The notes: generated by a model not told the origin, from the sequence alone. 44,795 nt of DNA from Chloroflexota bacterium (GCA_023430545.1 JAEZAF010000281.1:1-44795), one strand, 5' to 3'; positions 17,586 to 27,270 are shown, counted from the first letter of the stretch. Numbers and translations are program-made.

Positions 17586-19568
17586 ATGGCTCTTGACTCA
17601 CTCATTGGTAAAAAAATCGGAGATTTTGAAATCCTCGAACAGATCGGGCATGGAGGGATGTCGGTCGTTTATCGCGCCCGGCAGGCTTCCATGCATCGCG
17701 AAGTCGCGCTGAAAGTCCTTGCGGCAGATGAGAGCGAACTCGATCCCAGTTTTCGTCAGCGCTTCGAGCAGGAAGTGGCGGTCATCGCCACGCTGGAACA
17801 TCTGCATATCCTGCCGGTGTACAGTCATGGCTTCGAAGGTGATCACGTCTATCTGGCGATGCGATTACTGCGGGGCGGCACACTGGCTGATCTCATGCAG
17901 CGAGAAAAACTGTCACTCGAACGGGTGGTGGAGCTTTTCACGCAGTTTGCCCAGGGGCTGGCTCATGCACACAGCAAAGGCGTTGTGCATCGCGATCTGA
18001 AGCCCAGTAACATCCTGCTGGATGAAGAGGGCAACACCTTCCTGACAGATTTCGGCCTTGCAAAAATCCTTGGCAAAGAGGTTGATATTACCCATTCGGG
18101 AAATGTCGTCGGTACACCAGCCTATATGTCACCGGAACAGTTGAAGGGCGATCCAATCGATCACCGGGCCGATATTTATGGGCTGGGGATTATCCTGTAT
18201 CAGATGCTGACCGGACAGCGCCCGTTTGAAGGCGACAGCGCGAATATCGTCTCGGTCATCTACAAGCATCTGGAAAAGAAGCCCGTGACACCCAGCCAGC
18301 ACAACCCGAATATCTCACCGAAGATTGACGCTATCGTCCTCAAGGCGCTGGAAAAAGATCCGAAGCGGCGTTTCTCATCGGTTGGGGAAATGGCAGAAGC
18401 CTTACAGACCGCCGTCGGTAAAAAAACCAGCCGCGTTTTTCCACCACCTGCCACGTCGCTGATCCGGCGACGTGCCAGACAGTCACTTCAACTGGCTGCC
18501 ACCATCTCGCGCCATCGGATGAAGCTGACCGGGGCATTTGCACTGCTGGCCATCGCGCTGATCGCTGGTTTTATTCTGATACAGTCGCGCCCTACAGAGA
18601 CACCAAAGGTCCCCGCCACGCTGATCGCTGACCGCAAGGGGACCATAGAGGATCTGATCCCAACCTCTGAGGAAGTGGAAATCGCCCGTGCTGTATTTGA
18701 GAACGGGCATCTTGCACTACTGCCCTGCAACATGGGCAGTCAGTACCATGCCACTTCTACGCGAGAAATGGTCGAACATGCGCGCACGTATGGTGTAAAC
18801 AGCCGTGTCTACGATGCAGATTCGGACAAGTATCAACAGTCCATTCTGGTGGAGACTGCCCGTGCAGAAGGTGCAACCGCATTTATCATCTGTCCGCTGG
18901 ATAACGAAGTCGTGCCTTCGGCGCTCGAAGCACTGGATGCGGCTGACTATCCGCTGGTGCTGCCCGCCACTTCACTGAATGCCAATCATCATGGCGGCGT
19001 CGTCATTACCACCGATAATTATCTGATGGGACGTATCCCCGGTGAGTATGCCGGAAAATGGATTCGGGACAAGCTTGAAGGCAAGGCCAAAGTCGCGATT
19101 CTGGATTACATCACACTTGAGGAACTGGTGCAGCGGGCTGATGGGCTGGAAGACGGTGTCCTCGAATATGCCCCTGAGGCGGAGATTATCGGTCGTTTTC
19201 CGGGTGCAACGCGGGAAGCGGGAAAAGCATCAATGATGGAGCTGCTGGCACAGGATATCGTACCAGATGTGATTGTCAGCATCAATGACGCAGGCACCTA
19301 TGGGGCAATTGAAGCGCTCGAAGAAGCCAAAGTACCAGAGTCTGAAGTCGCGATTTTCAGCATCGATGGTGAACCACTGGCACAGTTATATATCCGTGAT
19401 GGACACTATCTGAGGGCCTCGATTGAGGTCGCACGGACTGAGTATTCGTTCGCAGCCGTCGATGCCATCATCAAGCAGACGGCAGGTGCAACCCTGCCAG
19501 AAACCATCGTGCTGCAACCGGGCAAGCTCATCACATCCGAGTCACTTGCTGCCGAAGCATCATCGTAA
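17586..19568 (+). CDS. Transmembrane Ser/Thr kinase with extracellular sugar-binding-like sensor
   Basis: Residues about 14-275 are a Hanks-type kinase. The glycine loop IGHGGMSVV is at 20-28, Lys43 is in VALK, Glu63 is in the C helix, HRDLKPSN is at 135-142, DFG is at 155-157, and the activation segment ends GTPAYMSPEQ. A basic juxtamembrane stretch leads to one membrane helix (about 314-333). Residues about 340-655 look like a type I periplasmic binding protein of the ribose/sugar class (Peripla_BP_4-like), with segments such as FIICPLDNEVVPSALEAL, GVVITTDNYLMG, and DVIVSINDAGTYGAIEAL. In most bacterial receptor kinases the outer part is PASTA, WD40 or similar. Here a small ligand, perhaps a sugar, probably controls kinase activity. 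PEP carboxylase follows 107 bp downstream; any link is speculative. Confidence 0.88.
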   Translation: MALDSLIGKKIGDFEILEQIGHGGMSVVYRARQASMHREVALKVLAADESELDPSFRQRFEQEVAVIATLEHLHILPVYSHGFEGDHVYLAMRLLRGGTLADLMQREKLSLERVVELFTQFAQGLAHAHSKGVVHRDLKPSNILLDEEGNTFLTDFGLAKILGKEVDITHSGNVVGTPAYMSPEQLKGDPIDHRADIYGLGIILYQMLTGQRPFEGDSANIVSVIYKHLEKKPVTPSQHNPNISPKIDAIVLKALEKDPKRRFSSVGEMAEALQTAVGKKTSRVFPPPATSLIRRRARQSLQLAATISRHRMKLTGAFALLAIALIAGFILIQSRPTETPKVPATLIADRKGTIEDLIPTSEEVEIARAVFENGHLALLPCNMGSQYHATSTREMVEHARTYGVNSRVYDADSDKYQQSILVETARAEGATAFIICPLDNEVVPSALEALDAADYPLVLPATSLNANHHGGVVITTDNYLMGRIPGEYAGKWIRDKLEGKAKVAILDYITLEELVQRADGLEDGVLEYAPEAEIIGRFPGATREAGKASMMELLAQDIVPDVIVSINDAGTYGAIEALEEAKVPESEVAIFSIDGEPLAQLYIRDGHYLRASIEVARTEYSFAAVDAIIKQTAGATLPETIVLQPGKLITSESLAAEASS

Positions 19569-19675
19569 GAATCAGGCATCGGCACGATGATCGAAGCCGT
19601 CACCATAATGCCCCAACCTCGAATAACACCTAGCTTTAATCGTCAGATCACTAAAGTGTATGGCAGGATAACTGA

Positions 19676-22426
19676 ATGACCGAGTCAAATTCCATTACCG
19701 CACGTAATGGAGGCAGCATCAGCTACAGTGGAAGCGGAAATACCAACAGTGGAAACGGTAATGGCAGCAGTCTTTTAAGCAAAGACATCCGTTTTCTTGG
19801 AGATTTACTGGGGGAAGTCATCCGGGATCAGCATGGGATGTCTGCTTTTCTGGCCGTTGAGGAAGTGCGGCGTCTGGCAAAGGAGCGGAGGTCAGGTAAC
19901 AGTGCCTCTGCTGAAGAACTCAGCCAGTTCATTAGCACGCAGTCCCTTGAGCAGAAGGAGGTGCTGGTCAAGGCTTTTGCCAACTATTTCCAGCTTATCA
20001 ACATCGCTGAGGATCTACAGCGCATCCGCACACTGCGTGAACGGGAAGCCAAAGGTCACAATACCGAGACAATCGATGAAGCAATTGATCTCTTACAGGC
20101 CTCAGGCATGACAGCGGCTGAAATGCGTGCCCTGCTGGAACGGGTACAGGTGCGGCTGGTTCTCACCGCTCACCCGTCCGAAGCAAAGCGGCAGGAAGTG
20201 CTGATCAAGCTCAAAGACATCGCAGAATATATGGCGCTCCGGGAACGGATGGATCTGCTGGAGCGTGAAGACCGGCACCTGGTGGATGATATTGTGCGGC
20301 GCATCGAGCAGCTTTGGCAGACACGCAGCACGCGTACCAGCAGCGCACAGGTACAGGATGAAGTGGATTTTGGCCTGTACTTTATCACCGCAACCGCCGT
20401 CGATGTGCTGGTTGACTTCTATCTTGATCTGCGTGCCAGCCTGCGCCGCGCATGGCCGGACGCCGACTGGAGCAACCTTCCCACCGTCCTGCGCTTTGCA
20501 TCATGGATTGGCGGCGACCGTGACGGTAACCCCAATGTGACACCAGAAGTCACACTGGCAGCACTTGAAAAAATGCATCAGGCAGCGCTCGAAGTCTATC
20601 TGGAAGACATCGAATATCTGAAAGCGCGGCTGACACAAGCGGAAAGCGAAGTTCAGTTCTCCGATGAACTGAGGGCACGTACAGCAGCCATCCCGGAAGC
20701 AACGCGCCAGCGCTACCCACATGAGCTTTACCGCCAGTATCTTCAACATATTGCGGATAATCTGAGACAGCGCCGTTATCAGAACGCCGAGACGCTGCTG
20801 GATGATCTCATGGTGATTCCAAACAGTCTTGAGGAGAATCAGGGGCGTCACTCGGTAGAGGGGACACTCAAACGACTGATCATCAAGGTAAAGCTGTTTG
20901 GCATCCACCTGCTTCCGCTGGACATCCGCGAAGATATTCGCCTTCAGACTTCAGCAGTCAGCGAGATGCTGAAGCATTACCAGATGGCAGATGATTACGC
21001 ATCGATGTCAGAGCCGGAGCGCCAAGCACTGCTTACCCGTGAAATCCAGAGCAATCGCCCTCTGTTCCCACTGGTCCCAGGATTTTCCGACAGCACCAAC
21101 ACCATCATCAATACATGGCGCATGATGGCAGATGCACACAGGCGCTACAGTCCATCGGCTATCAATACCTATATCGGCAGCATGACACAGCATCCCAGTG
21201 ATGTGCTGGCGATGCTGTTGTTCGCTTCTGAAGTCGGCATCGCAGATACACTGGACCTTGTTCCATTATTCGAAACGGTAGATGACCTGAAAAATGCGCC
21301 GGACACAATGCGGGCACTGTTCCACAATGAGGCCTATAAACATCATCTGGAGATGCGCGGAAACCGTCAGCAGATCATGATCGGCTATTCCGACAGCAAC
21401 AAGGACGGCGGTTATATCGCATCCAACTGGAATCTGTATGTGACTCAGCAGGCACTGAGTGAGATCTGTGCTGAACACGGGATCGTTCTCGAACTGTTTC
21501 ATGGACGTGGCGGAAGCATTGGCCGTGGTGGTGGCCCGACAAATCGTGCGATCCTCGCACAGCCTCCCGGATCCATGCAGGGGCCGATCAAGATCACCGA
21601 ACAGGGAGAAGTGATCGCTTATCGTTACAGCAACAAAGAGATTGCGCGGCGTCACTTCCAGCAGACGATGAACGCCGCCCTGCTTGCGACTCATCAGAGT
21701 ACCAATGCCAACCGTATTCCGGAAGCGTGGCGCGAAGCAATGGATACACTGTCGCAGACCAGCTACGACGCCTATCGAAAATTCGTCTACGAAACCGACG
21801 GTTTTCTGGATTACTGGCGACAGGCCACCCCGATCAACGAGCTTTCGAATATGCGGATTGGCTCTCGCCCTGCCAAACGCAAATCTGGCGGATTTGACTC
21901 CATCCGGGCGATTCCGTGGGTGTTCTCATGGATGCAGAGCCGCGCCATTATCCCAAGCTGGTACGGTGTCGGTCACGCACTGAAGACCTTCTGCGAGACA
22001 CGCCCTGAGGGTCTGAATCTGCTGAAAGAGATGTATCAGGACTGGCTGTTTTTCCACAATCTGATCGAGAATGTGCAGCTTGATGTCGCTAAAGCCGATA
22101 TGGAGATCGCGGCGCTTTACAAGGCACTCGTCCGGAATGAAACTCAGCGCGAGATGATTTTCGGCGATCTGAGTTCAGAACACGGACGTGCGTGTGAATA
22201 CATCTGCAAGATCGTCAATCAGGAAGAACTGCTGGAAGCGATGCCAGTGCTCAAGATCTCAATCGAGCGTCGCAACCCCTATGTCGATCCGCTGAACTTT
22301 ATTCAGGTCGATCTGCTCCAGCAGCTTCGCCAGATACAATCCGATACCCCCGAATACGAAGCGGTCATGCATGGTGTGCTGGCGACGATCAATGGGATCG
22401 CGGCTGGCATGAAGACCACAGGTTAA
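19676..22426 (+). CDS. ppc: Phosphoenolpyruvate carboxylase
   Basis: This 916-residue enzyme converts PEP and bicarbonate to oxaloacetate, replenishing the TCA cycle. The catalytic His is in VLTAHPSEAKRQE (near residue 166). Other signatures are GGDRDGNPNVTP (about 278-289), the loop MIGYSDSNKDGGYIASNW, the glycine-rich HGRGGSIGRGGGPT (about 609-622), and the C-terminal AAGMKTTG that contributes to the active and allosteric sites. An extra N-terminal stretch of about 33 residues is rich in Ser, Gly and Asn and probably disordered; it is unlike the usual N terminus. No clear Shine-Dalgarno sequence precedes the ATG, so the start could lie further in, but the frame is otherwise full length. Confidence 0.96.
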   Translation: MTESNSITARNGGSISYSGSGNTNSGNGNGSSLLSKDIRFLGDLLGEVIRDQHGMSAFLAVEEVRRLAKERRSGNSASAEELSQFISTQSLEQKEVLVKAFANYFQLINIAEDLQRIRTLREREAKGHNTETIDEAIDLLQASGMTAAEMRALLERVQVRLVLTAHPSEAKRQEVLIKLKDIAEYMALRERMDLLEREDRHLVDDIVRRIEQLWQTRSTRTSSAQVQDEVDFGLYFITATAVDVLVDFYLDLRASLRRAWPDADWSNLPTVLRFASWIGGDRDGNPNVTPEVTLAALEKMHQAALEVYLEDIEYLKARLTQAESEVQFSDELRARTAAIPEATRQRYPHELYRQYLQHIADNLRQRRYQNAETLLDDLMVIPNSLEENQGRHSVEGTLKRLIIKVKLFGIHLLPLDIREDIRLQTSAVSEMLKHYQMADDYASMSEPERQALLTREIQSNRPLFPLVPGFSDSTNTIINTWRMMADAHRRYSPSAINTYIGSMTQHPSDVLAMLLFASEVGIADTLDLVPLFETVDDLKNAPDTMRALFHNEAYKHHLEMRGNRQQIMIGYSDSNKDGGYIASNWNLYVTQQALSEICAEHGIVLELFHGRGGSIGRGGGPTNRAILAQPPGSMQGPIKITEQGEVIAYRYSNKEIARRHFQQTMNAALLATHQSTNANRIPEAWREAMDTLSQTSYDAYRKFVYETDGFLDYWRQATPINELSNMRIGSRPAKRKSGGFDSIRAIPWVFSWMQSRAIIPSWYGVGHALKTFCETRPEGLNLLKEMYQDWLFFHNLIENVQLDVAKADMEIAALYKALVRNETQREMIFGDLSSEHGRACEYICKIVNQEELLEAMPVLKISIERRNPYVDPLNFIQVDLLQQLRQIQSDTPEYEAVMHGVLATINGIAAGMKTTG

Positions 22427-22467
22427 GCAGGTTATCACAGGATTTTCACCGTCAAAACGATCAACAG

Positions 22468-22515
22468 GGGATGAATTAATCGACGAAATGAAGATTGATT
22501 CATCCCAATTCGATC
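22468..22515 (+). terminator. Probable terminator downstream of ppc
   Basis: The arms gggatgaattaatc (22468-22481) and gattgattcatccc (22493-22506) form a 14-bp stem with one G-T wobble and an 11-nt loop. A ctttttg run follows eight bases later. It lies 41 bp after the ppc stop. Confidence 0.6.
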
Positions 22516-22652
22516 TTTTTGTTGGTTTCATACTCAAAATTCAGTATAGTTTCCGGTACTCATCAACATGGTGCCGGAAAGGGCTGATGGGTGACAATCC
22601 TTTTCTCACTGTGACTCCATGAGAGTAACCACACTTAATAAGGAGCAAAAGA

Positions 22653-24263
22653 ATGAAAAAGAGTTTATTCCCGTTTTTTGTGCTGCTGATCGCCGCGCTG
22701 CTGGTTGCGCCGTTCGCAGCACAGGCTCAGTCGGAAAACGGTTATATCCGTTATCCAATCAATCCAGACCCCGAACATCTCAATCCCTTCACCGGAACCA
22801 CCATTGCGATCAGCACGATCGAAAATAACATCTACGAAGCACTCGTCTCTGCTGATCCCGAAACCAGTGAACCGATCCCGTGGCTGGCGGAAAGCTGGGA
22901 CGTCTCGGAAGATAATCTCGTTTACACCTTCCACCTTCGTGAGGGTGTCCTGTTCCACGATGTGCCTTGGGTGGAATACGAAGACGGTGACCGCGAATTC
23001 AAGGCTGATGACTGGGTATGGGCGGCTAAGCTAAGCCTGAGCGATGACGAAACTGTCTCGCAGCATCCGGAATGGATGGAAAACGTCGTCGGTGCAGCAG
23101 AATTCACTGAGGGCACCGCTGACGATGTCGAAGGTCTGAAGATGATCGACGACTACACGATTGAAATCACCCTGACCGCGCCGAACCGTCTGTTCCTGCG
23201 CAAGCTCGGTGTGCCTGCTGTCCCGCGTGAAGCCTATGAACAGCTTGGTGATGACTTTGCCGTGCAGCCGGTCGGCACTGGCCCCTATCAGTTCGTTGAA
23301 TGGCTGCGTGACGATCACCTGACACTGGAAGCTAACCCCGATTACTGGCAGGAAGGCCTGCCGAAGAATGCAGGTATCGAGTTCATCAATATCCCGGATG
23401 AAAACACGCAGTTCCTCCAGTACGTCGACGGAGATATCGACTTCCTGTTCGCTTTCCCCGCAGGTCAGCGCACCCAGATCCTCGAAGAATACAGCGCAGA
23501 AGCGACCGAAATCCCCGGCCTGAATGTCCGTTACTTTGGCTTCAAGATGGATCAGGGCTTCTTCGCCGAGAATCCGCTGGTGCGCAAGGCATTTAACCAT
23601 GCCTTCGACCGCGATCTGGTCTGGAATGAACTGATGGAAGGCGCACGCTTCCCGGCAAATCTCGGTGTGCTGCCCCCGTCGCTGCCTGCATCAACTCCAT
23701 CAGTAACCTACGAATACGATATGGAAAAAGCCGCCGCCCTGCTGGATGAAGCAGGCTTCCCGGCAAATGCAGACGGCGTGCGTGAAGGCATCCCACCGCT
23801 TGAGCTGTATGTCTTCTCTGGTGCTGCGCAGGAACTTTCACTGCCCGTGCTTCAGGAATCCCTTTCGCAGCTCGGCGTCTCGCTGGAAATCATCTCGGAA
23901 GATGCTTCGACCTACTGGGATCACATTGGCGAAGATGAAGTCCTCTTCTTCCTGAGCGGCTGGAGTGGTGGCACCGATCCGTCAGACTTCCTGGATTATC
24001 TGTTATACGACGCCCGTGATGATACCGGATACTCTAACGAAGAAGTCAATGCGCTGCTCGAACAGGCTGCACAGGAATTCGACGCGGACGCCCGTGATGT
24101 GCTTTATCAGCAGGCTCACGATCTCATTATGGAAGATGCCCCCTGGATCACCAGCGCTTACAGCAAGGTGACCTGGCTGCAGAAGCCGTATATTGAGAAC
24201 TTCGTCCCAACTGGTGCCGGAACGTACAGCGCACCGCTGTGGGAAGTCAGCGTTACCCAGTAA
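22653..24263 (+). CDS. Peptide-type ABC transporter substrate-binding protein (family 5)
   Basis: The 536-residue protein has a clear signal peptide (MKKSLFPFF, cleavage near AQAQS) and the family 5 fold of DppA/OppA proteins. Typical pieces are PDPEHLNPFTG at the mature N terminus, LAESWDVSEDNLVYTFHLRE, GTGPYQFVEWLRDDHLTLEA, and LVRKAFNHAFDRDLVWNELM. It should capture oligopeptides, or sometimes sugars or metal chelates, outside the cell. A good TAAGGAG site precedes the ATG. Two Dpp-type permease genes follow directly. No lipobox is seen, so membrane retention would need another mechanism. The ligand cannot be read from the sequence. Confidence 0.93.
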   Translation: MKKSLFPFFVLLIAALLVAPFAAQAQSENGYIRYPINPDPEHLNPFTGTTIAISTIENNIYEALVSADPETSEPIPWLAESWDVSEDNLVYTFHLREGVLFHDVPWVEYEDGDREFKADDWVWAAKLSLSDDETVSQHPEWMENVVGAAEFTEGTADDVEGLKMIDDYTIEITLTAPNRLFLRKLGVPAVPREAYEQLGDDFAVQPVGTGPYQFVEWLRDDHLTLEANPDYWQEGLPKNAGIEFINIPDENTQFLQYVDGDIDFLFAFPAGQRTQILEEYSAEATEIPGLNVRYFGFKMDQGFFAENPLVRKAFNHAFDRDLVWNELMEGARFPANLGVLPPSLPASTPSVTYEYDMEKAAALLDEAGFPANADGVREGIPPLELYVFSGAAQELSLPVLQESLSQLGVSLEIISEDASTYWDHIGEDEVLFFLSGWSGGTDPSDFLDYLLYDARDDTGYSNEEVNALLEQAAQEFDADARDVLYQQAHDLIMEDAPWITSAYSKVTWLQKPYIENFVPTGAGTYSAPLWEVSVTQ

Positions 24264-24282
24264 AAAATATTCAGTAAAACAG

Positions 24283-24313
24283 GCAGGGCTGTCCTTCTGA
24301 TGGGCAGTCCTGC
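24283..24313 (+). promoter_or_regulatory. Hairpin between binding-protein and permease genes
   Basis: The arms gcagggctgtcc (24283-24294) and gggcagtcctgc (24302-24313) form a continuous 12-bp stem with two G-T wobbles and a 7-nt loop. No proper T tract follows. Its position, between the family 5 binding-protein stop and the first permease start, mirrors the hairpin in the agl operon and suggests mRNA stabilisation or partial attenuation. Confidence 0.6.
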
Positions 24314-24341
24314 TTTCAGGCAACTGTCCCGGAATTATAAA

Positions 24342-25289
24342 ATGTCTAAATATGTACTCCGCCGTGTACTTCAGGTTATTCCGACACTACTCGGTGTGTT
24401 CACCGTTATTTTCACCCTTACCTATATGATGCCCGGTGATCCGCTGCGGGCCATTCTGGGTGAACAGTATAAGAAACTGCCCGCAGAAGTGATTGAGGGT
24501 TACAAGGAAGAACTGGGTCTCAACGACCCGTTTCATGTACGTTATATCGAATTTCTAGGACGCGCCCTGCGGTTCGACTTCGGTAAATCCGATATTCTGG
24601 GGGACAGCGTCAACAATATCATCGGATACCGCTTTCCTCGCACACTGCAGCTTATGGTCGGAGGAATACTGGTCGCGATGGTGCTCGGCATTCCAGCCGG
24701 GTTAATCGCCGCAGAAAAACAGTACAGCTGGATTGATCAGCTCCTGATGATCGTGTCTCTGGTCGGCGTATCGGTCCCGGTCTTCTGGCTGGCACTGCTT
24801 GCACAGCTTTTCCTGACTCAGGACCGCTACGGCATCTCCCTCTTTCCGGTTGCGGGTTATGACAATGGCAACATCAGCCACATGATCCTGCCTTCACTGG
24901 TGATCGGCACTGCCCTTTCTGCCACCATTGCACGCATCACACGCGCCTCCCTGCTGGAAGTCCGCAGTCAGGATTATGTTCGTACTGCCCACGCCAAAGG
25001 CATGCCGTACCGCGTGGTCCTGCTGCGCCATCAGTTCCGCAACGCACTCATCCCGATTATCACCATCATCGCGCTCGATATCGGCTATCTGCTGGGCGGC
25101 TCCATCGTGACGGAAACGATCTTCAACTGGCCGGGACTTGGACGCGCTGTTGTGCCTGCCATCGAACGACGTGACACCCCGGTGATTTTAGGTATTCTGG
25201 TTTTCGGGTCATTCCTGTTCATCATCCTCAACCTGATTACCGATCTGATTTACGCGCTGGTTAACCCGCGTATTCGTTATACGGCTTAA
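24342..25289 (+). CDS. Peptide-type ABC transporter permease (DppB-like)
   Basis: I choose the ATG at 24342, giving 315 residues that begin MSKYVLRRVLQVIPTLLGVF, the usual DppB-type N terminus. An in-frame ATG at 24300 lies inside the loop and right arm of the upstream hairpin and is unlikely. The protein has about six membrane helices, the extracytoplasmic MPGDPLRAILGEQ segment after the first helix, and an EAA-type loop VRTAHAKGMPYRVVLLRH that contacts the ATPase. The ending NWPGLGRAVVPAIERRDTPV is typical of the family. It pairs with the next gene to form the channel. Confidence 0.92.
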   Translation: MSKYVLRRVLQVIPTLLGVFTVIFTLTYMMPGDPLRAILGEQYKKLPAEVIEGYKEELGLNDPFHVRYIEFLGRALRFDFGKSDILGDSVNNIIGYRFPRTLQLMVGGILVAMVLGIPAGLIAAEKQYSWIDQLLMIVSLVGVSVPVFWLALLAQLFLTQDRYGISLFPVAGYDNGNISHMILPSLVIGTALSATIARITRASLLEVRSQDYVRTAHAKGMPYRVVLLRHQFRNALIPIITIIALDIGYLLGGSIVTETIFNWPGLGRAVVPAIERRDTPVILGILVFGSFLFIILNLITDLIYALVNPRIRYTA

Positions 25290-25306
25290 GCAGCAGGAGT
25301 CAATGC

Positions 25307-26203
25307 GTGGCAACCAATGTTCAAATCCGTCGACCCGAAACAATTATTGAAATTGCCCCACCCAACAGCAATACAAGACGGTTTATCCGTGCATTCACCC
25401 GCAATAAAGTTGCTGTACTGGGATGTCTGATTATTATCCTCATGGGTCTGTCTGCCCTGTTCGCGCCTGTAATTGCACCCTATGACCCGATTGAGCCGCA
25501 CTACACGGCACGTTTTCAACCGCCCGGAGACCAGTTTCTACTCGGCAGTGATGAAATCGGGCGTGACATCTTCAGCCGTCTCTTATACGGTGCCCGTATC
25601 TCACTCGTCATCGGCTTTATCGGTCAGGGTGTCGCACTGGCGATTGGAATCACCCTTGGCGCGATCTCTGGCTGGTATGGTGGCTGGATTGACGATATTA
25701 TCATGCGTATTACCGAGATATTTATCGCCATTCCGGGTCTGCTGTTCCTGATCGTCTGGGTGACCATCTTCGAATCGAATATGCTGACGATTTTCGTCGC
25801 GCTCGGTTTGATTAGCTGGCCGAGCGATGCCCGAATGATGCGCAGTCAGGTGCTTGCCATCAAAAATCTCGATTACATCACAGCGGCCAAAGCACTTGGC
25901 GCGACAAACCGCGAGATCATCCTGCGCCATATTCTGCCGAACTCGCTCGCACCCCTGATCGTGATCGCGACACTGGGTGTCGCCAGCGGTATTCTGGCGG
26001 AATCAACGCTGTCGTTCCTGGGCCTTGGCGTTAAGATCCCTGATCCAAGCTGGGGGACAATGGTTGATGTTGGCACAACCTACATGATGAATGCATGGTG
26101 GTATGCGATCTTCCCCGGCTTAGCCATTATGCTCACTGTCCTCGGCTTCAACTTCATCGGCGATGGGCTGCGTGACGCGCTCGACCCAACGCTTTATGAC
26201 TGA
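25307..26203 (+). CDS. Peptide-type ABC transporter permease (DppC-like)
   Basis: This 298-residue DppC-type permease starts at GTG 25307. An AGGAG site seven bases upstream supports that codon, while a nearby ATG at 25303 is out of frame. The N-terminal cytoplasmic part leads to a first membrane helix, then the conserved segment LGSDEIGRDIFSRLLYGARI. The EAA loop ITAAKALGATNREIILRHIL and the ending FNFIGDGLRDALDPTLYD are diagnostic. The expected DppD and DppF ATPase genes are absent downstream; a membrane protein and then convergent genes follow. The ATPases must be encoded elsewhere. Confidence 0.92.
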   Translation: MATNVQIRRPETIIEIAPPNSNTRRFIRAFTRNKVAVLGCLIIILMGLSALFAPVIAPYDPIEPHYTARFQPPGDQFLLGSDEIGRDIFSRLLYGARISLVIGFIGQGVALAIGITLGAISGWYGGWIDDIIMRITEIFIAIPGLLFLIVWVTIFESNMLTIFVALGLISWPSDARMMRSQVLAIKNLDYITAAKALGATNREIILRHILPNSLAPLIVIATLGVASGILAESTLSFLGLGVKIPDPSWGTMVDVGTTYMMNAWWYAIFPGLAIMLTVLGFNFIGDGLRDALDPTLYD

Positions 26204-26243
26204 TGCTTTTCAGCATCACAAAGACACCTGAAATCCGAGTCCA

Positions 26244-27260
26244 ATGATCGCCTCTGAGTCATCCGAACGCATCACCAGACCCGTCGTGGTCTGGTTGATG
26301 CGTCTCATGCTGTCAGTGCTGATGAGTTTCGGCTCAGAGCTGCTGCTGTGGAATGATCTTCCCGCCAGAGAAGTAATCGATTGGCTGCTCGTGCTGATTG
26401 GGATGCTGGTCATCAGCACAATCAGCATTGATCTGCTGATCCGCCTGCGCCTGCGCGATCTGCCCGGATTGATGACCCTGGCCGGTGTCTATGCCCTACT
26501 GAACGCCCTCGTGATCAACCCGGACTCCACCCTGTTTGACATTCCCCGCACCCTGGTGACACGGGTGACAGGTGCGCACGCCCTGATCGGCCTCGAAATG
26601 CTGATCCTGTTTCTGGCGCTGCTCAGCGGGCGGCGGGGATTGTTTCAGCGTGTCGTCCTGTTTGGCGCGGTGGTCGTCGGATTGGCATGGGGTACATGGG
26701 TGCGCTGGGCGGTGACACTGGACGACGGCCCCCAGCTCGTCTTTGACAGCACAGCCATCCTGGTGACCACTATCGCTGCCGGTCTGATGGTCTTCCTGAT
26801 GATCACCCTCATCATCCGACGCGGTGCAGAACTCCGACCTGAGGAGGTGCTGATGACCCGGGCCGAGTGGTTTGCGGCTGTCATTATCCTGCTGGTGATG
26901 GTAATGATTCAGCTAGGACGAGGCACACTTCCCTCACAGGCGATGCTGATCGTCGGGATACTGCTTGTGCTATGCTATGCAATGCTCTGGTTTCGCCGCA
27001 GCACACGGCTGGAAGTCTTTGCCGATCAGGTCTTTCCGCCGCAGCGGTTCAATCCACTGTGGTTACTCGCCACTATCGGGCTGTTTATCGCAAGTGCAGC
27101 GACTGCCTATGATGCGCCAGAATTCCGTGCCGGAGATCTGAACCAACTGTCGATCATCGTGTATGGTTTCACACTGTACGGGCTGGCATGGCTGCCGACG
27201 GTCTCGCTCTGGCTTGGGATGCGGGCCTATCTGCGGCAGGTGATGTCCCGACAGCAGTGA
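26244..27260 (+). CDS. Polytopic membrane protein of unknown function
   Basis: The 338-residue product contains about eight or nine hydrophobic helices separated by short polar loops rich in Arg on one side. There is no catalytic motif, signal peptide or known transporter signature that I recognise. The start is 40 bp after the DppC-like stop, so it may be cotranscribed with the importer. Its 3' end lies only 10 bp from the end of the convergent TIR-DarT gene. A role in transport or membrane maintenance is possible but unsupported by sequence motifs. Confidence 0.75.
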   Translation: MIASESSERITRPVVVWLMRLMLSVLMSFGSELLLWNDLPAREVIDWLLVLIGMLVISTISIDLLIRLRLRDLPGLMTLAGVYALLNALVINPDSTLFDIPRTLVTRVTGAHALIGLEMLILFLALLSGRRGLFQRVVLFGAVVVGLAWGTWVRWAVTLDDGPQLVFDSTAILVTTIAAGLMVFLMITLIIRRGAELRPEEVLMTRAEWFAAVIILLVMVMIQLGRGTLPSQAMLIVGILLVLCYAMLWFRRSTRLEVFADQVFPPQRFNPLWLLATIGLFIASAATAYDAPEFRAGDLNQLSIIVYGFTLYGLAWLPTVSLWLGMRAYLRQVMSRQQ

Positions 27261-27270
27261 TGGGATCTGC

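Noticed and set aside
22427..22652. Riboswitch-like leader before the family 5 binding-protein gene
   Set aside because: Apart from the ppc terminator hairpin and a weak 5-bp stem near the start, no known aptamer consensus could be identified.
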